DNA from: Lachnospiraceae bacterium
GTDB taxonomy: Bacteria > Bacillota > Clostridia > Lachnospirales > Lachnospiraceae
Assembly: GCA_017408735.1 (NCBI GenBank)
Contig: JAFQUB010000036.1
Location: forward strand, 1 to 41,709
Length of the DNA: 41,709 bases
Reading direction: 5' to 3'
The position numbers and the translations under genes were made by a program. The notes beneath the pieces were generated by a model that did no database searches, was not told the DNA's origin, and saw only the letters and a program-made list of their open reading frames with translations. Position 1 is the stretch's first letter. Every line of letters begins with the position of its first letter. Shown piece by piece: positions 1-7,999 of this stretch.

Positions 1-141
1 ATATAAGGGTATTATGCTCGCATAAAATACCCTTATATGACATATCATGAGCGGAACGCCTGTATATGAGCAAAGATTAGTTGCGTAGCAACGGAGAGCA
101 CGTTAGTGCGACTTTGCGAATGGCGTGGGCTGAACTGTTAC
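1..141. repeat. Edge of a structured palindromic intergenic repeat (family B)
   Basis: Positions 1-38 form a long hairpin: ATATAAGGGTATT pairs with AATACCCTTATAT, with an inner ATGC/GCAT. Positions 70-117 can form a three-way junction: GCAAAG pairs with CTTTGC around the small hairpins GTTGC/GCAAC and GCAC/GTGC. The block ends at 118-141 with GAATGG followed by GGGCTGAACTGTTAC. The same ending occurs at 36159-36182, where it pairs with its own complement. The partner arm for this copy would lie left of base 1, so the element is probably cut by the window edge. It sits downstream of the NUDIX gene on the minus strand. No protein-coding content is seen in 1-223. Confidence 0.6.
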
Positions 142-223
142 TTTTTTTGTTTTTGGTGGCCGGGACGCACCTTATCCGTATCCTCCCTAATGATTCATTT
201 CAGTTCAATTGAAACATGAATAT

Positions 224-778
224 TTACCACGGATACTCCGCAAACATATAAGCAATCAACTGACAGCGAGAACTGAAGGTTTCTGTCTTTAGCAATTCTC
301 TCACTTCTTCTCTGGTATAAAACTTTGGCTTAATCTGCTCGTTTTCCGAAGTATGGTCGCTAAATTCTCCTTCCGCTTCCACAAAAGCTATGTTTGTTAC
401 CGTATCCGAAATTGCTACCGCTGCAAAGGACGGAGGAAGAATTTTGGTGATTCTTTTTACAGAAAGCCCTGTTTCTTCATAAAGTTCACGTTGAATACAT
501 TCTTCCAAAGTTTCTCCATCTTCTATCATTCCGGCTACCAGATTGTAGATTTCACGGTTTACGCCCATGCGAAACTCCCGCAGTAACAATAATTTCCCTC
601 CCATAGTAACTGCAATAGATACACCGGAAGATTTTTTCCCAATATCTTCCGGTGTTTTCAATTCCCTACGGCTTACAATTTCATATTCCTTTTTTCTTCC
701 TGCTTTATTGATATAAGTAAGTACATAATTTTTTAAATAAGTTCCGTCTTTTACCTTCTTTAAATCAATTAACTTCAT
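224..778 (-). CDS. NUDIX hydrolase, ADP-ribose pyrophosphatase-like
   Basis: The 184-residue protein carries a complete NUDIX box at about residues 82-104 (GMIEDGETLEECIQRELYEE, then TGL), matching the Gx5Ex7REUxEExGU Mg-binding and catalytic signature. The flanking sequence resembles the ADP-ribose/sugar-nucleotide pyrophosphatase branch, which cleaves ADP-ribose to AMP and ribose-5-phosphate; the exact substrate is inferred. The gene begins 8 bases after the RNase E/G stop codon and is probably the last gene of the TIGR03960-DUF2344-RNase operon. In many Firmicutes that operon continues into rplU-rpmA, so a NUDIX gene in this place is a local variation. The protein is cytosolic, and its length is normal for the family. 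Confidence 0.85.
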   Translation of the reverse strand: MKLIDLKKVKDGTYLKNYVLTYINKAGRKKEYEIVSRRELKTPEDIGKKSSGVSIAVTMGGKLLLLREFRMGVNREIYNLVAGMIEDGETLEECIQRELYEETGLSVKRITKILPPSFAAVAISDTVTNIAFVEAEGEFSDHTSENEQIKPKFYTREEVRELLKTETFSSRCQLIAYMFAEYPW

Positions 779-786
779 GTTCTACC

Positions 787-1980
787 TCACCTTACATCCC
801 TTAAAGTAATCTGTTCATGCAACGGCTTCTTTTGCTTCTTTCTGGTAATCTCCACCAGTTGAAGCTTTGTCATGTCAACTAAATTCGTTGGAATTGCATC
901 TTTCTTTAACAATTCATGTAACTCATGCATTAATGTGGCTCTATCTTCTTCCTGCTCTAAATCAATAAAATCCACTAAAATAATGCCGGATAAATTTCTA
1001 AGCTTTATCTGATTTGCCACTTCTTTTGCGGCCTCTAAGTTAATCTTTAAAAAGGTTTTCTGTCGGTCTTTACGCTTGCTGTCACACTTTCCTGTATTTA
1101 CATCAATTACCGTACAGGCTTCGGTAGGTTCAATTACAAGGTATGCCCCTGATTTCATCCATACCTGAGGCTGCAATGCCCGTTCTAAATCTCTTGTTAT
1201 ATTATACAGCGATGCTAAAGATAAGTTCTTATCTTCATAAAAAGTTAATCGTCCCTTATCTTCCGGCTGATACACAGACAGATATTCTTCCATTTCTGTG
1301 TATACACTTTTTACATCTGTAATAATTTTATCCAATTCGCCGGTATAAGAATTGCGAAGCTGCTGCAGATAAAAGGAATCTGCCTTGTACAGTAAACTAA
1401 AAGCCGTTCTGTGAATGGCATTTTCTTTGATTTTTTGCAACCGCTGCATTAAAAAATCAAATTCTTTCTGTAACACTTCTTCACTGGCCGTAGCCGCATT
1501 GGTACGAACTACAATTCCATTCCCCTTCAAATCCAAAGTAGAAAAAAAACTTTTTAGTTTCTGCTTTTTTTCATGGGAAATCTTACTGGAAATTCCAATT
1601 TTCTGATTTCCTGTAGTAAGTGCCATATATTTTCCGGGAATATTTAAGTTGGAAGAAGCTACCGGATCTTTCGTTTTTAACGCTTCTTTCTCCACCTGTA
1701 CCAGAATTTCATCCCCCTGTACCAGCTCACTTTTGCCTATTTTTTTTATATATACAGGATTGGGATTCTCTTTTAAGGAATAATAGCAGATAATTCCATC
1801 CGCAATCTGCACAAATGCCGCCTGAATATTTTTTACAATATTCATTACCTTTCCCACATAAATATTTCCCAAAATGGATACTTCATCTATTCTTCTACAC
1901 TCAAACCACAACGGGGAGCCCTCTTGATAGCCGGCTGCCACAAGAGTGTTCCCCAGTTCTGTAACCACAAGATTACTCAT
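787..1980 (-). CDS. Ribonuclease E/G family protein lacking the C-terminal zinc link
   Basis: This is the RNase E/G catalytic core: an S1-like RNA-binding segment near residues 35-120, then the DNase I-like region with the catalytic aspartates in VIDVNTGK and LVDFIDLEQ. The family makes 5'-end-sensitive single-strand cuts in rRNA precursors and mRNA. I chose the ATG at 1980 (MSNLVVTELG): the family starts there, and it gives an 8-base overlap with the upstream DUF2344 gene. The protein has about 398 residues and stops at LHEQITLRDVR, soon after the TRKKQKK motif. The CPxC Zn-link that normally follows this motif and dimerises RNase E/G is absent, and the next gene starts 8 bases on. It could be a natural short form or an old truncation. 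Confidence 0.9.
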   Translation of the reverse strand: MSNLVVTELGNTLVAAGYQEGSPLWFECRRIDEVSILGNIYVGKVMNIVKNIQAAFVQIADGIICYYSLKENPNPVYIKKIGKSELVQGDEILVQVEKEALKTKDPVASSNLNIPGKYMALTTGNQKIGISSKISHEKKQKLKSFFSTLDLKGNGIVVRTNAATASEEVLQKEFDFLMQRLQKIKENAIHRTAFSLLYKADSFYLQQLRNSYTGELDKIITDVKSVYTEMEEYLSVYQPEDKGRLTFYEDKNLSLASLYNITRDLERALQPQVWMKSGAYLVIEPTEACTVIDVNTGKCDSKRKDRQKTFLKINLEAAKEVANQIKLRNLSGIILVDFIDLEQEEDRATLMHELHELLKKDAIPTNLVDMTKLQLVEITRKKQKKPLHEQITLRDVR

Positions 1981-2680
1981 AAAAATCTTCTCCCAAGGCT
2001 TCCAAAGAAACGAATTTATGGGTATCTTCTTCACCTAAATCAGCATAAAGGTCAAGTCGTTTTACCTTAAGGGCAAATTCGTCCATGGAAATACCTGTAT
2101 ATTCTTCATATGCCTGAAAAATCAAATCCGGTTTAATATTATTGGCACTTCCCGCACCAATCTTCATATAAATGCCATCTTTATCTTCTCTCACTTCATA
2201 CATGTAAGATTTTAAATCGATTTCTCTTGTGTTTTTCTTAGTCTGTTTTGTAACAAGAATACTGTCCTGTTCACAAAATTCTAAAAACTTTTTCATTGAA
2301 AAACTTTCCGGTGCATGACCTTCTCTGAAACTTACAATATAATCAGCCGCTGCCACAAGACTCATGGCATTTTTTGCATTATCCGCCAGAAGTTTTACAC
2401 TTTCTATCGTAACACCATCTACCATAACTTCATTCAAACGTTTACACATATCTTCAGAAGAAGTAATAGAATTTGCTTCGATATCTAAATATTCACCGTC
2501 ACTATAAACACCTACACCTAAAGGCAAGGCAAAAGACATAATCTGATGAGGATTAAATCCCTGAGAATATGCAATATCAATATCCGCCCGGCGCATCGCC
2601 TTCTGGAAATAACGCATCATATCAAGATGCCCGATAAATACCATAACACCGGACTTTGTAAACTTAATTCTTAGCTTCAA
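1973..2680 (-). CDS. DUF2344 / TIGR03936 radical-SAM-linked protein
   Basis: The sequence KLRIKFTKSGVMVFIGHLDM followed by a RRADIDIAYSQGFNPH block is characteristic of the TIGR03936/DUF2344 family, which is almost always encoded beside or fused to TIGR03960 radical SAM proteins. Its biochemical role is not established. The best start is a TTG at 2680. A strong GGAGGAGGTG lies 6 bases upstream, inside the end of the radical SAM gene, whereas an in-frame ATG further upstream has no such site. With this start the gene overlaps its upstream neighbour by 17 bases and the downstream RNase gene by 8, so the three are probably translationally coupled. The product is about 235 residues and cytosolic. 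Confidence 0.85.
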   Translation of the reverse strand: MKLRIKFTKSGVMVFIGHLDMMRYFQKAMRRADIDIAYSQGFNPHQIMSFALPLGVGVYSDGEYLDIEANSITSSEDMCKRLNEVMVDGVTIESVKLLADNAKNAMSLVAAADYIVSFREGHAPESFSMKKFLEFCEQDSILVTKQTKKNTREIDLKSYMYEVREDKDGIYMKIGAGSANNIKPDLIFQAYEEYTGISMDEFALKVKRLDLYADLGEEDTHKFVSLEALGEDFYE

Positions 2681-4529
2681 AACAAACACCTCCTCCAAAA
2701 GCAGCCGCTCCACAGCCCTGACATGCCATACGACAGTTAGGTGTAACTACCTCATCTTTAGCACGCTGCCATTCTCTCTTGAAAAATTCTTTTGAAACGC
2801 CTACATCGATGAAATCCCAAGGCAGTATTTCATCCATATCACGTTCTCTCTTGGTATAGAACATAATATCAATACCTTCTTCTTCAAAAGCCTCCATCCA
2901 TAAATCATTGTGGAAACTTTCTGACCATGCATCGTAAAGGCATCCCTTACGGTAAGCATTTAAAATTACTTTACCCACTCTACGGTCACCGCGGGCTAAC
3001 ACACCCTCTAACACCGTAACATCAGCTTCGTGATAATTATATTTGATACTCTTTCTGTTTAACTGTTCTTTCACAGTATCATTTACCACGTGTGCCTTTT
3101 GTAAAAATTCTTCCTTAGTGTTCATGGAAGCCCACTGGAATGGTGTAAATGGCTTTGGAACAAAGAAAGAAGAACTGGCAACAATCTGTACTTTACCGTT
3201 TCTCTCTGTCTTCGGAATTTCATAATAGCGTTCTGCAATTTTTTCTGACAGATAAGCAATTCCCTTGATATCTTCTTCTGTTTCCGTAGGCAATCCTAAC
3301 ATAAAGTATAACTTCACCCTGTTCCAGCCTGCTTCAAAAGCAAGTCCGGCACCTTTGATAATGACATCTTCTGTCAATCCCTTGTTAATTACATCACGCA
3401 TACGCTGGGAACCTGCCTCCGGCGCAAAGGTTAAACTACTTTTTCTAACATCCTGCACCTTACTCATAACATCCAAAGAAAAAGCATCGATACGCAGGGA
3501 TGGCAAAGAAACATTCACACCTTTTCCCTTAAATTCATCAATTAAAAAGTTAACCAGTTCACCCAACTGAGAATAATCACTGGAACTTAAAGAACTTAAA
3601 GAAATTTCTTCATGTCCTGTATTCCTTAACATCTTGTAAGCCTTGTCCTTTAACATCTCTACATCACGTTCTCTGACTGGACGATAAATCATTCCTGCCT
3701 GACAGAAACGACAGCCACGGATACAACCACGCTGAATTTCCAACACTACCCTGTCCTGTGTTGCCTTAATAAAAGGTACTACCGGATTTTCCGGATAACA
3801 GGTATCTGTTAAATCCATAACAATCTGCTTTTTAACGGTGGCAGGTACGTCTTCGTATTTCGGTTTAAATTCTGCAATGGTTCCGTCTTCTTTATAAACC
3901 ACCTCATACATGGATGGTGCATAAATCCCCGGAAGTTTACCTGCCTCACGTAAAAATTCTTCTCTGGTAGAATTTTTCGCCTTATGTTCTTTATATAAAT
4001 CAATCAGGCTGCGATACATGGTTTCACCCTCGCCCATATAAAACAAATCAAAAAAATCTGCCAACGGTTCCGGGTTATATGCACAAGGACCGCCACCAAT
4101 CACAATCGGATGCTCCCATGTTCTATCCTTACTTTCCATAGGAATCTGTCCCAATTCCAGTATCTGTAAGATATTGGTATAACACATTTCATACTGAATG
4201 GTAACTCCAAGAAAATCAAAATCCTTGATTGCATCCTGAGATTCCAATGCAAACAACGGAATATTCTGTTCTCTCATAATTTTGTCCAAATCTGTCCAAG
4301 GAGAATAAACGCGCTCGCAATACACGTCCTCCCACCGATTAAACATATCATACAAAATCTGTATCCCCAAATGCGACATACCGATTTCATACACATCCGG
4401 AAAGCACATGGCAAAGCGAACATCAATCTTAGACAAATCCTTAACCACACTGTTTACTTCATTCCCAATATACCTTGCCGGTTTCTCAATTTTTAATAAT
4501 ATCTCATCTGATAACGCCTGTTTCCTCAC
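2664..4529 (-). CDS. B12-binding-domain radical SAM protein (TIGR03960 family)
   Basis: The 621-residue protein has an N-terminal cobalamin-binding-like region (FAMCFPDVYEIGMSHLG) followed by a radical SAM core with the cluster-binding motif CIRGCRFC at about residues 270-277. It ends in a Cys-rich tail (CRMACQGCGAA) that could hold another metal site. Together with the adjacent DUF2344 protein this matches the conserved TIGR03960-TIGR03936 pair, whose substrate is unknown; proximity to RNase E/G suggests RNA or ribosome modification (inference). The start codon is GTG with GGAGG seven bases upstream. A promoter TTGAAC-N17-TATACT precedes it at 4581-4609. This is the first gene of the operon that runs to position 224. 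Confidence 0.9.
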   Translation of the reverse strand: MRKQALSDEILLKIEKPARYIGNEVNSVVKDLSKIDVRFAMCFPDVYEIGMSHLGIQILYDMFNRWEDVYCERVYSPWTDLDKIMREQNIPLFALESQDAIKDFDFLGVTIQYEMCYTNILQILELGQIPMESKDRTWEHPIVIGGGPCAYNPEPLADFFDLFYMGEGETMYRSLIDLYKEHKAKNSTREEFLREAGKLPGIYAPSMYEVVYKEDGTIAEFKPKYEDVPATVKKQIVMDLTDTCYPENPVVPFIKATQDRVVLEIQRGCIRGCRFCQAGMIYRPVRERDVEMLKDKAYKMLRNTGHEEISLSSLSSSDYSQLGELVNFLIDEFKGKGVNVSLPSLRIDAFSLDVMSKVQDVRKSSLTFAPEAGSQRMRDVINKGLTEDVIIKGAGLAFEAGWNRVKLYFMLGLPTETEEDIKGIAYLSEKIAERYYEIPKTERNGKVQIVASSSFFVPKPFTPFQWASMNTKEEFLQKAHVVNDTVKEQLNRKSIKYNYHEADVTVLEGVLARGDRRVGKVILNAYRKGCLYDAWSESFHNDLWMEAFEEEGIDIMFYTKRERDMDEILPWDFIDVGVSKEFFKREWQRAKDEVVTPNCRMACQGCGAAAFGGGVCFEAKN

Positions 4530-4580
4530 GTTAAATCCTCCATATAATAAACTACTGTTTCCATTTTCAAACGCTTCCTT

Positions 4581-4609
4581 AGTATAGCAAAAATTGTGGG
4601 GTTGTTCAA
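4581..4609 (-). promoter_or_regulatory. Sigma-A-type promoter of the radical SAM/RNase operon
   Basis: On the minus strand the -35 is TTGAAC (4604-4609), the spacer is 17 bases and the -10 is TATACT (4581-4586). Transcription would start about 45 bases before the GTG start at 4529. It lies immediately outside the palindromic element at 4618-5072. Confidence 0.7.
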
Positions 4610-4617
4610 GGTTTTGA

Positions 4618-5072
4618 TTGGCAAAGGGACGCCCAAGCTAACACCAGAAGCTTCCAGAGCAGACCCAAACAGCTCCGGAACCTTCTGGTGTTAGCTTGGG
4701 CTGTGCTTTGGTCAAGCTCAAAAAAATTGAAGAACACAATACAATTTTTCCAATCCAAATTTTAAAATCTCTCTCCTCGCTATGGTATTGCACCCCTAAA
4801 ACCACAAAATCTTCCTAAGATTTCTCCAAGAGGGCTGTTAGCACTCGGACTTTTGGCTTACCATGCACAGCTCATAACAGGGGGACAAATTCTTCTGGTA
4901 AAGGCGATTCATGAGGCGTTCTTAGAGAAGACGAAATCCACTGTCTACGAAGACTTAAGCGCGACGGCTCTCCGGAGCGTTTTAGTCGCAGTTGACAGTT
5001 AGTTTGTCTTCTCGTTGCCTCAGCCTTTACCAGAAGAATTTGTCCCCCTGTTATGAGCGTCCTGCCAACCAA
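4618..5072. repeat. Structured palindromic element, copy 1 (candidate ncRNA or hairpin mobile element)
   Basis: This non-coding stretch between two divergent genes is almost wholly self-complementary. The outer arms TTGGCA-aag-GGACGC (4618-4632) pair with GCGTCC-TGCCAA (5057-5068). Hairpin 1 has perfect 20-bp arms at 4631-4650 and 4682-4701. CTGTGC (4701-4706) can pair with GCACAG (4865-4870). The main stem is a perfect 36-bp inverted repeat, 4870-4905 with 5023-5058. Inside it are a GATTCA bulge, TGAGGC/GCCTCA, GAGAAGACGAA with TTTGTCTTCTC (one G-U), ACTGTC/GACAGT and a terminal hairpin. The linker 4707-4864 is AT-rich and not conserved. A second, diverged copy with compensating changes lies at 40724-41103, both in the same orientation. 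It is not part of the pilT leader, because the pilT promoter lies downstream of it. Confidence 0.8.
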
Positions 5073-5095
5073 ATTACTGAATCCTAACATCCCCC

Positions 5096-5124
5096 TTGCA
5101 AATCTCCCCCTTTTTCAGTATAAT
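5096..5124 (+). promoter_or_regulatory. pilT promoter
   Basis: TTGCAA (5096-5101), a 17-base spacer and TATAAT (5119-5124) form a near-consensus sigma-A promoter about 49 bases before the pilT ATG. It starts just outside the right arm of the palindromic element. Confidence 0.75.
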
Positions 5125-5172
5125 TTAATTACATATGTACTATTTTTACAAAGCGAATAAGGGAGAAGAAGA

Positions 5173-6231
5173 ATGGATTTTACAATTGAAGATTTATTAA
5201 CTACTGCAAAAGAAAATCGTTCATCAGATTTACATATTTCTGTTGGAATCCCACCAAAAATGCGTATTCATGGTGAACTTCAGACAATGCCTTATCCTCG
5301 TCTTTCTGCTGAGGATACAGTCGAATTGTTGAAACCTATTTTAGATGTTCGTACACAAAAGATTTTAGATGAAAAGGGTGAAGTTGACTTTTCCCACGCC
5401 ATTGAAAGCGTAGGACGTTTCCGTGTTAATATCTTTAAGCAGAAGGAAACTCTTGCCGCTGTAATGCGTATTATCACTACTGAAATTCCGGATGCCCAGA
5501 AACTTGGTGTTCCGAAGGCAGTAATTGAGCTTACAAAACGTAAAAGAGGTCTGGTTCTTGTAACAGGTCCTACCGGAAGTGGTAAGTCTACTACACTTGC
5601 TTCTTTGATTGATATTATTAACAACAATAACACTTCCCATATCGTAACTTTGGAAGATCCTATTGAATATTTGCACACTCATAAATCCTGTGTGGTAAAC
5701 CAGAGAGAAATCGGGCTTGATACCCAGTCTTACGGAAATGCCCTTCGTGCCGTACTCCGTGAAGACCCGGATGTTATTCTGGTTGGGGAAATGCGTGACT
5801 TGGATACAATTTCTACTGCTATCACTGCAGCGGAAACAGGTCATCTGGTGTTCTCTACACTGCATACCATTGGTGCCAGTGCTACCATTGACCGTATTAT
5901 TGATGTATTCCCGCCACACCAGCAGCAGCAGATTCGTACTCAGCTTGGTTTTGTATTGGAAGCAGTTGTTTCACAGCAGTTAATTCCAACTTCTGATGGA
6001 GAAGGACGAGTGGCAGCGTTCGAAGTTATGCTTGGTACTCCTGCTATCAAGAGTCTGATTCGTGAGTGTAAAAACCACCAGATTGACTCTATTGTACAGG
6101 TAAACAAAAAAGCCGGAATGCAGACTATGGATGATGCTATTTACGAATTATTCTTAAGAGAACGTATCAACGCAAAAGAAGCTTTGGAATTTGCCGTAGA
6201 CCCAATTGCTATGGAAAAAAAATTATTCTAA
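5173..6231 (+). CDS. pilT: Type IV pilus retraction ATPase PilT
   Basis: The 352-residue hexameric secretion ATPase powers disassembly of type IV pili at the inner membrane. Visible motifs are the Walker A TGPTGSGKST (131-140), an Asp box around EDPIEYLH, Walker B VILVGEMRD (about 200-208), a His box near GHLVFSTLHT, and the PilT-specific AIRNLIRE-like motif, here AIKSLIRECK (about 293-302). The start has GGGAGAAGAAG upstream. No pilin, pilB, pilC or pilD gene lies in the window, so pilT is detached from any pilus cluster here. It is also the only plus-strand gene in the first 14 kb. A hairpin terminator follows at 6249-6276. Confidence 0.93.
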   Translation: MDFTIEDLLTTAKENRSSDLHISVGIPPKMRIHGELQTMPYPRLSAEDTVELLKPILDVRTQKILDEKGEVDFSHAIESVGRFRVNIFKQKETLAAVMRIITTEIPDAQKLGVPKAVIELTKRKRGLVLVTGPTGSGKSTTLASLIDIINNNNTSHIVTLEDPIEYLHTHKSCVVNQREIGLDTQSYGNALRAVLREDPDVILVGEMRDLDTISTAITAAETGHLVFSTLHTIGASATIDRIIDVFPPHQQQQIRTQLGFVLEAVVSQQLIPTSDGEGRVAAFEVMLGTPAIKSLIRECKNHQIDSIVQVNKKAGMQTMDDAIYELFLRERINAKEALEFAVDPIAMEKKLF

Positions 6232-6248
6232 AACTTATACATAACACG

Positions 6249-6276
6249 AAGAACCGACAAAACGTCGGTTCTTTTT
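6249..6276 (+). terminator. Intrinsic terminator after pilT
   Basis: AAGAACCGAC, a 5-base loop and GTCGGTTCTT are followed by TTTATAT. The convergent AAA ATPase gene ends at the base of this hairpin, so it may serve both strands, although the minus side lacks a good T-run. Confidence 0.85.
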
Positions 6277-7912
6277 ATATGGTATTCATAACATCTTCTA
6301 TTACAATTTCGCTCAATTCTTCTATGGTTGGCTCCGGTATGACAATAATGCGGTTTGCCTGATTGGTTACAATCTTTTCAAACACATTTCGAATACCTCT
6401 TGCATTACCAAAATCCTTACGTTTTTCGCCACTGACATTTGCCAACATTTCTTTCAGCTTTTCTATGGCATCCTCTGCAAATTTCATTGCTGATTTTTCT
6501 GCCATTTTAATGAGAATATCCAACAGTTCACCGTTGGTATAGTCCTGAAATTCAATAAACTTGTTAAAGCGTGAAATTAATCCAGTATTGGATTTTAAAA
6601 AGGTATTCATCTCATCCTTATATCCGGCAACAATAACTACCAAATCCTTACGATTATCTTCCATCAGCTTTACCAGCGTGTCAATGGCTTCACCACCGAA
6701 ATCATTTGCTGCATCTCTTGAAGCCAGTGAATATGCTTCATCAATAAACAAAACGCCACCTTTTGCCTTTTCCACAACTTCTGTTACCTTAATGGCAGTT
6801 TGTCCAATATAACCAGCCACTAAGCCGGCTCTGTCCGTTTCTATAAATGTTCCCTTGGATAAAATCCCCAGTTCTTTATAGATACCTGCCACTATTCGGG
6901 CTACTGTAGTTTTCCCGGTTCCCGGATTTCCGGTAAACACCATATGATATGACATGTCCATCTGGGGCATATTGTATTCCTGGCGCATTTTACGCACTTT
7001 AATTAAATTAACCAGTGACTGCATCTCTGTTTTAACATTGTCCAGTCCTACCAGTTCATTTAATTCATTGATAAGCTTTTCCAATGCAGCTTTACGTTTC
7101 GCCTGCTTTACAGCCTCCATCTCCTCTTTGGCTTTTTGAGCTTCCAGAGCAATGTCCTCTTCCGATAACATATAAGCCTTTGGCTTCGGTGGGCAGGTTT
7201 GTTCCCCCAGTTCTGATTCTTCCACTTCTTCTGTTTCCGGTTCTTCCTCCATAGTACGCAGTGTCTGTTCTTCTTCTTTTTTCATTTTCTTAATCTGCAC
7301 TTTTTTCAACTGGGCTTTTTCATCGAACACACATCCCGTTTTAAAATCCTCACTGCATATCTTACGGAAAATAAATTTTTCATCAATTTCTCTTAAATAT
7401 TGCAAATCCTCAGAAATAAATGCCTGTACCTGTTTAAAATAGGCACGGATATAGCTGACCGCCGCCGTTCCCTTTTCCTGATTCAAATACGCCATTGCCA
7501 AAAATATATTTAATAATGTATTGGTAAACATGTTGGCAAGGTAAGTATCATTTCTGTTATCTCGCAGAGAACAAAGCTGCAGTAAAATTGGTGGGGAAGA
7601 TATCATTTTTTCTGCATGAGCAATAATTTCCTCGGAAACCGGGCCCTCCTCCGGTAACTCCAGCATGTTTCTGTCCGGTATGGACAATACAAAATGACGT
7701 TCTTCCTCTGTAAAACGGTTATTGTACACCGGATAAAGCAGTAAAAATGACTGAATATACAAATCCAACACTTCGCTGATGGTGTACTTTAATAATTTCT
7801 CCGGTTCTTTCCAATACCCTTCCATCTCCAATGTTTTGCAATGATATAATATGGTATGATAATTTTCTTTCGCTATTGTAAATAACTCCTCGTTTGAGTA
7901 TGCCTGTACCAT
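6275..7912 (-). CDS. AAA family ATPase, SpoVK/CbbX-like
   Basis: The C-terminal half is a CbbX/SpoVK-type AAA module: a LNELVGLDNVKTEMQSLVNL lead-in, Walker A GNPGTGKTTVA, Walker B VLFIDEAYSL, and a GNARGIRNVFE sensor-2-like stretch. The N-terminal half of about 280 residues is not recognisable and ends in a Glu/Lys-rich, coiled-coil-like stretch. SpoVK-family proteins are sporulation or remodelling ATPases; the target here is unknown. I chose the ATG at 7912 (MVQAYSNEE) because GGAAAGGAA lies about 7 bases upstream; an upstream in-frame ATG at 7954 is less well supported. The gene seems to be transcribed alone, ending convergently against pilT. Confidence 0.85.
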   Translation of the reverse strand: MVQAYSNEELFTIAKENYHTILYHCKTLEMEGYWKEPEKLLKYTISEVLDLYIQSFLLLYPVYNNRFTEEERHFVLSIPDRNMLELPEEGPVSEEIIAHAEKMISSPPILLQLCSLRDNRNDTYLANMFTNTLLNIFLAMAYLNQEKGTAAVSYIRAYFKQVQAFISEDLQYLREIDEKFIFRKICSEDFKTGCVFDEKAQLKKVQIKKMKKEEEQTLRTMEEEPETEEVEESELGEQTCPPKPKAYMLSEEDIALEAQKAKEEMEAVKQAKRKAALEKLINELNELVGLDNVKTEMQSLVNLIKVRKMRQEYNMPQMDMSYHMVFTGNPGTGKTTVARIVAGIYKELGILSKGTFIETDRAGLVAGYIGQTAIKVTEVVEKAKGGVLFIDEAYSLASRDAANDFGGEAIDTLVKLMEDNRKDLVVIVAGYKDEMNTFLKSNTGLISRFNKFIEFQDYTNGELLDILIKMAEKSAMKFAEDAIEKLKEMLANVSGEKRKDFGNARGIRNVFEKIVTNQANRIIVIPEPTIEELSEIVIEDVMNTI

Positions 7913-7999
7913 TCTAATTTCCTTTCCCAATCCAAACATCCATTTATAACCCAATTAGAATAATCATACCATATTTTTCTAAAAAAGCATATCCTAATT

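Noticed and set aside
4618-5072. Retron msr-msd or OMEGA/IscB-associated guide RNA as the identity of the structured elements
   Set aside because: No reverse transcriptase, IscB/TnpB or other effector gene lies within the window beside either copy, and the conserved sequences do not match what I recall of those RNAs. A family search would settle it.
4872-5090. A 72-residue reading frame on the minus strand inside palindromic element copy 1
   Set aside because: Its arms are the two halves of a perfect inverted repeat, so the encoded sequence is a by-product of the palindrome. No ribosome binding site, and copy 2 does not preserve the frame.
5173-7912. A type IV pilus gene cluster (pilT plus neighbouring ATPase)
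   Set aside because: The ATPase at 6275-7912 is a SpoVK/CbbX-type AAA protein on the opposite strand, not PilB, and no other pilus gene is present.
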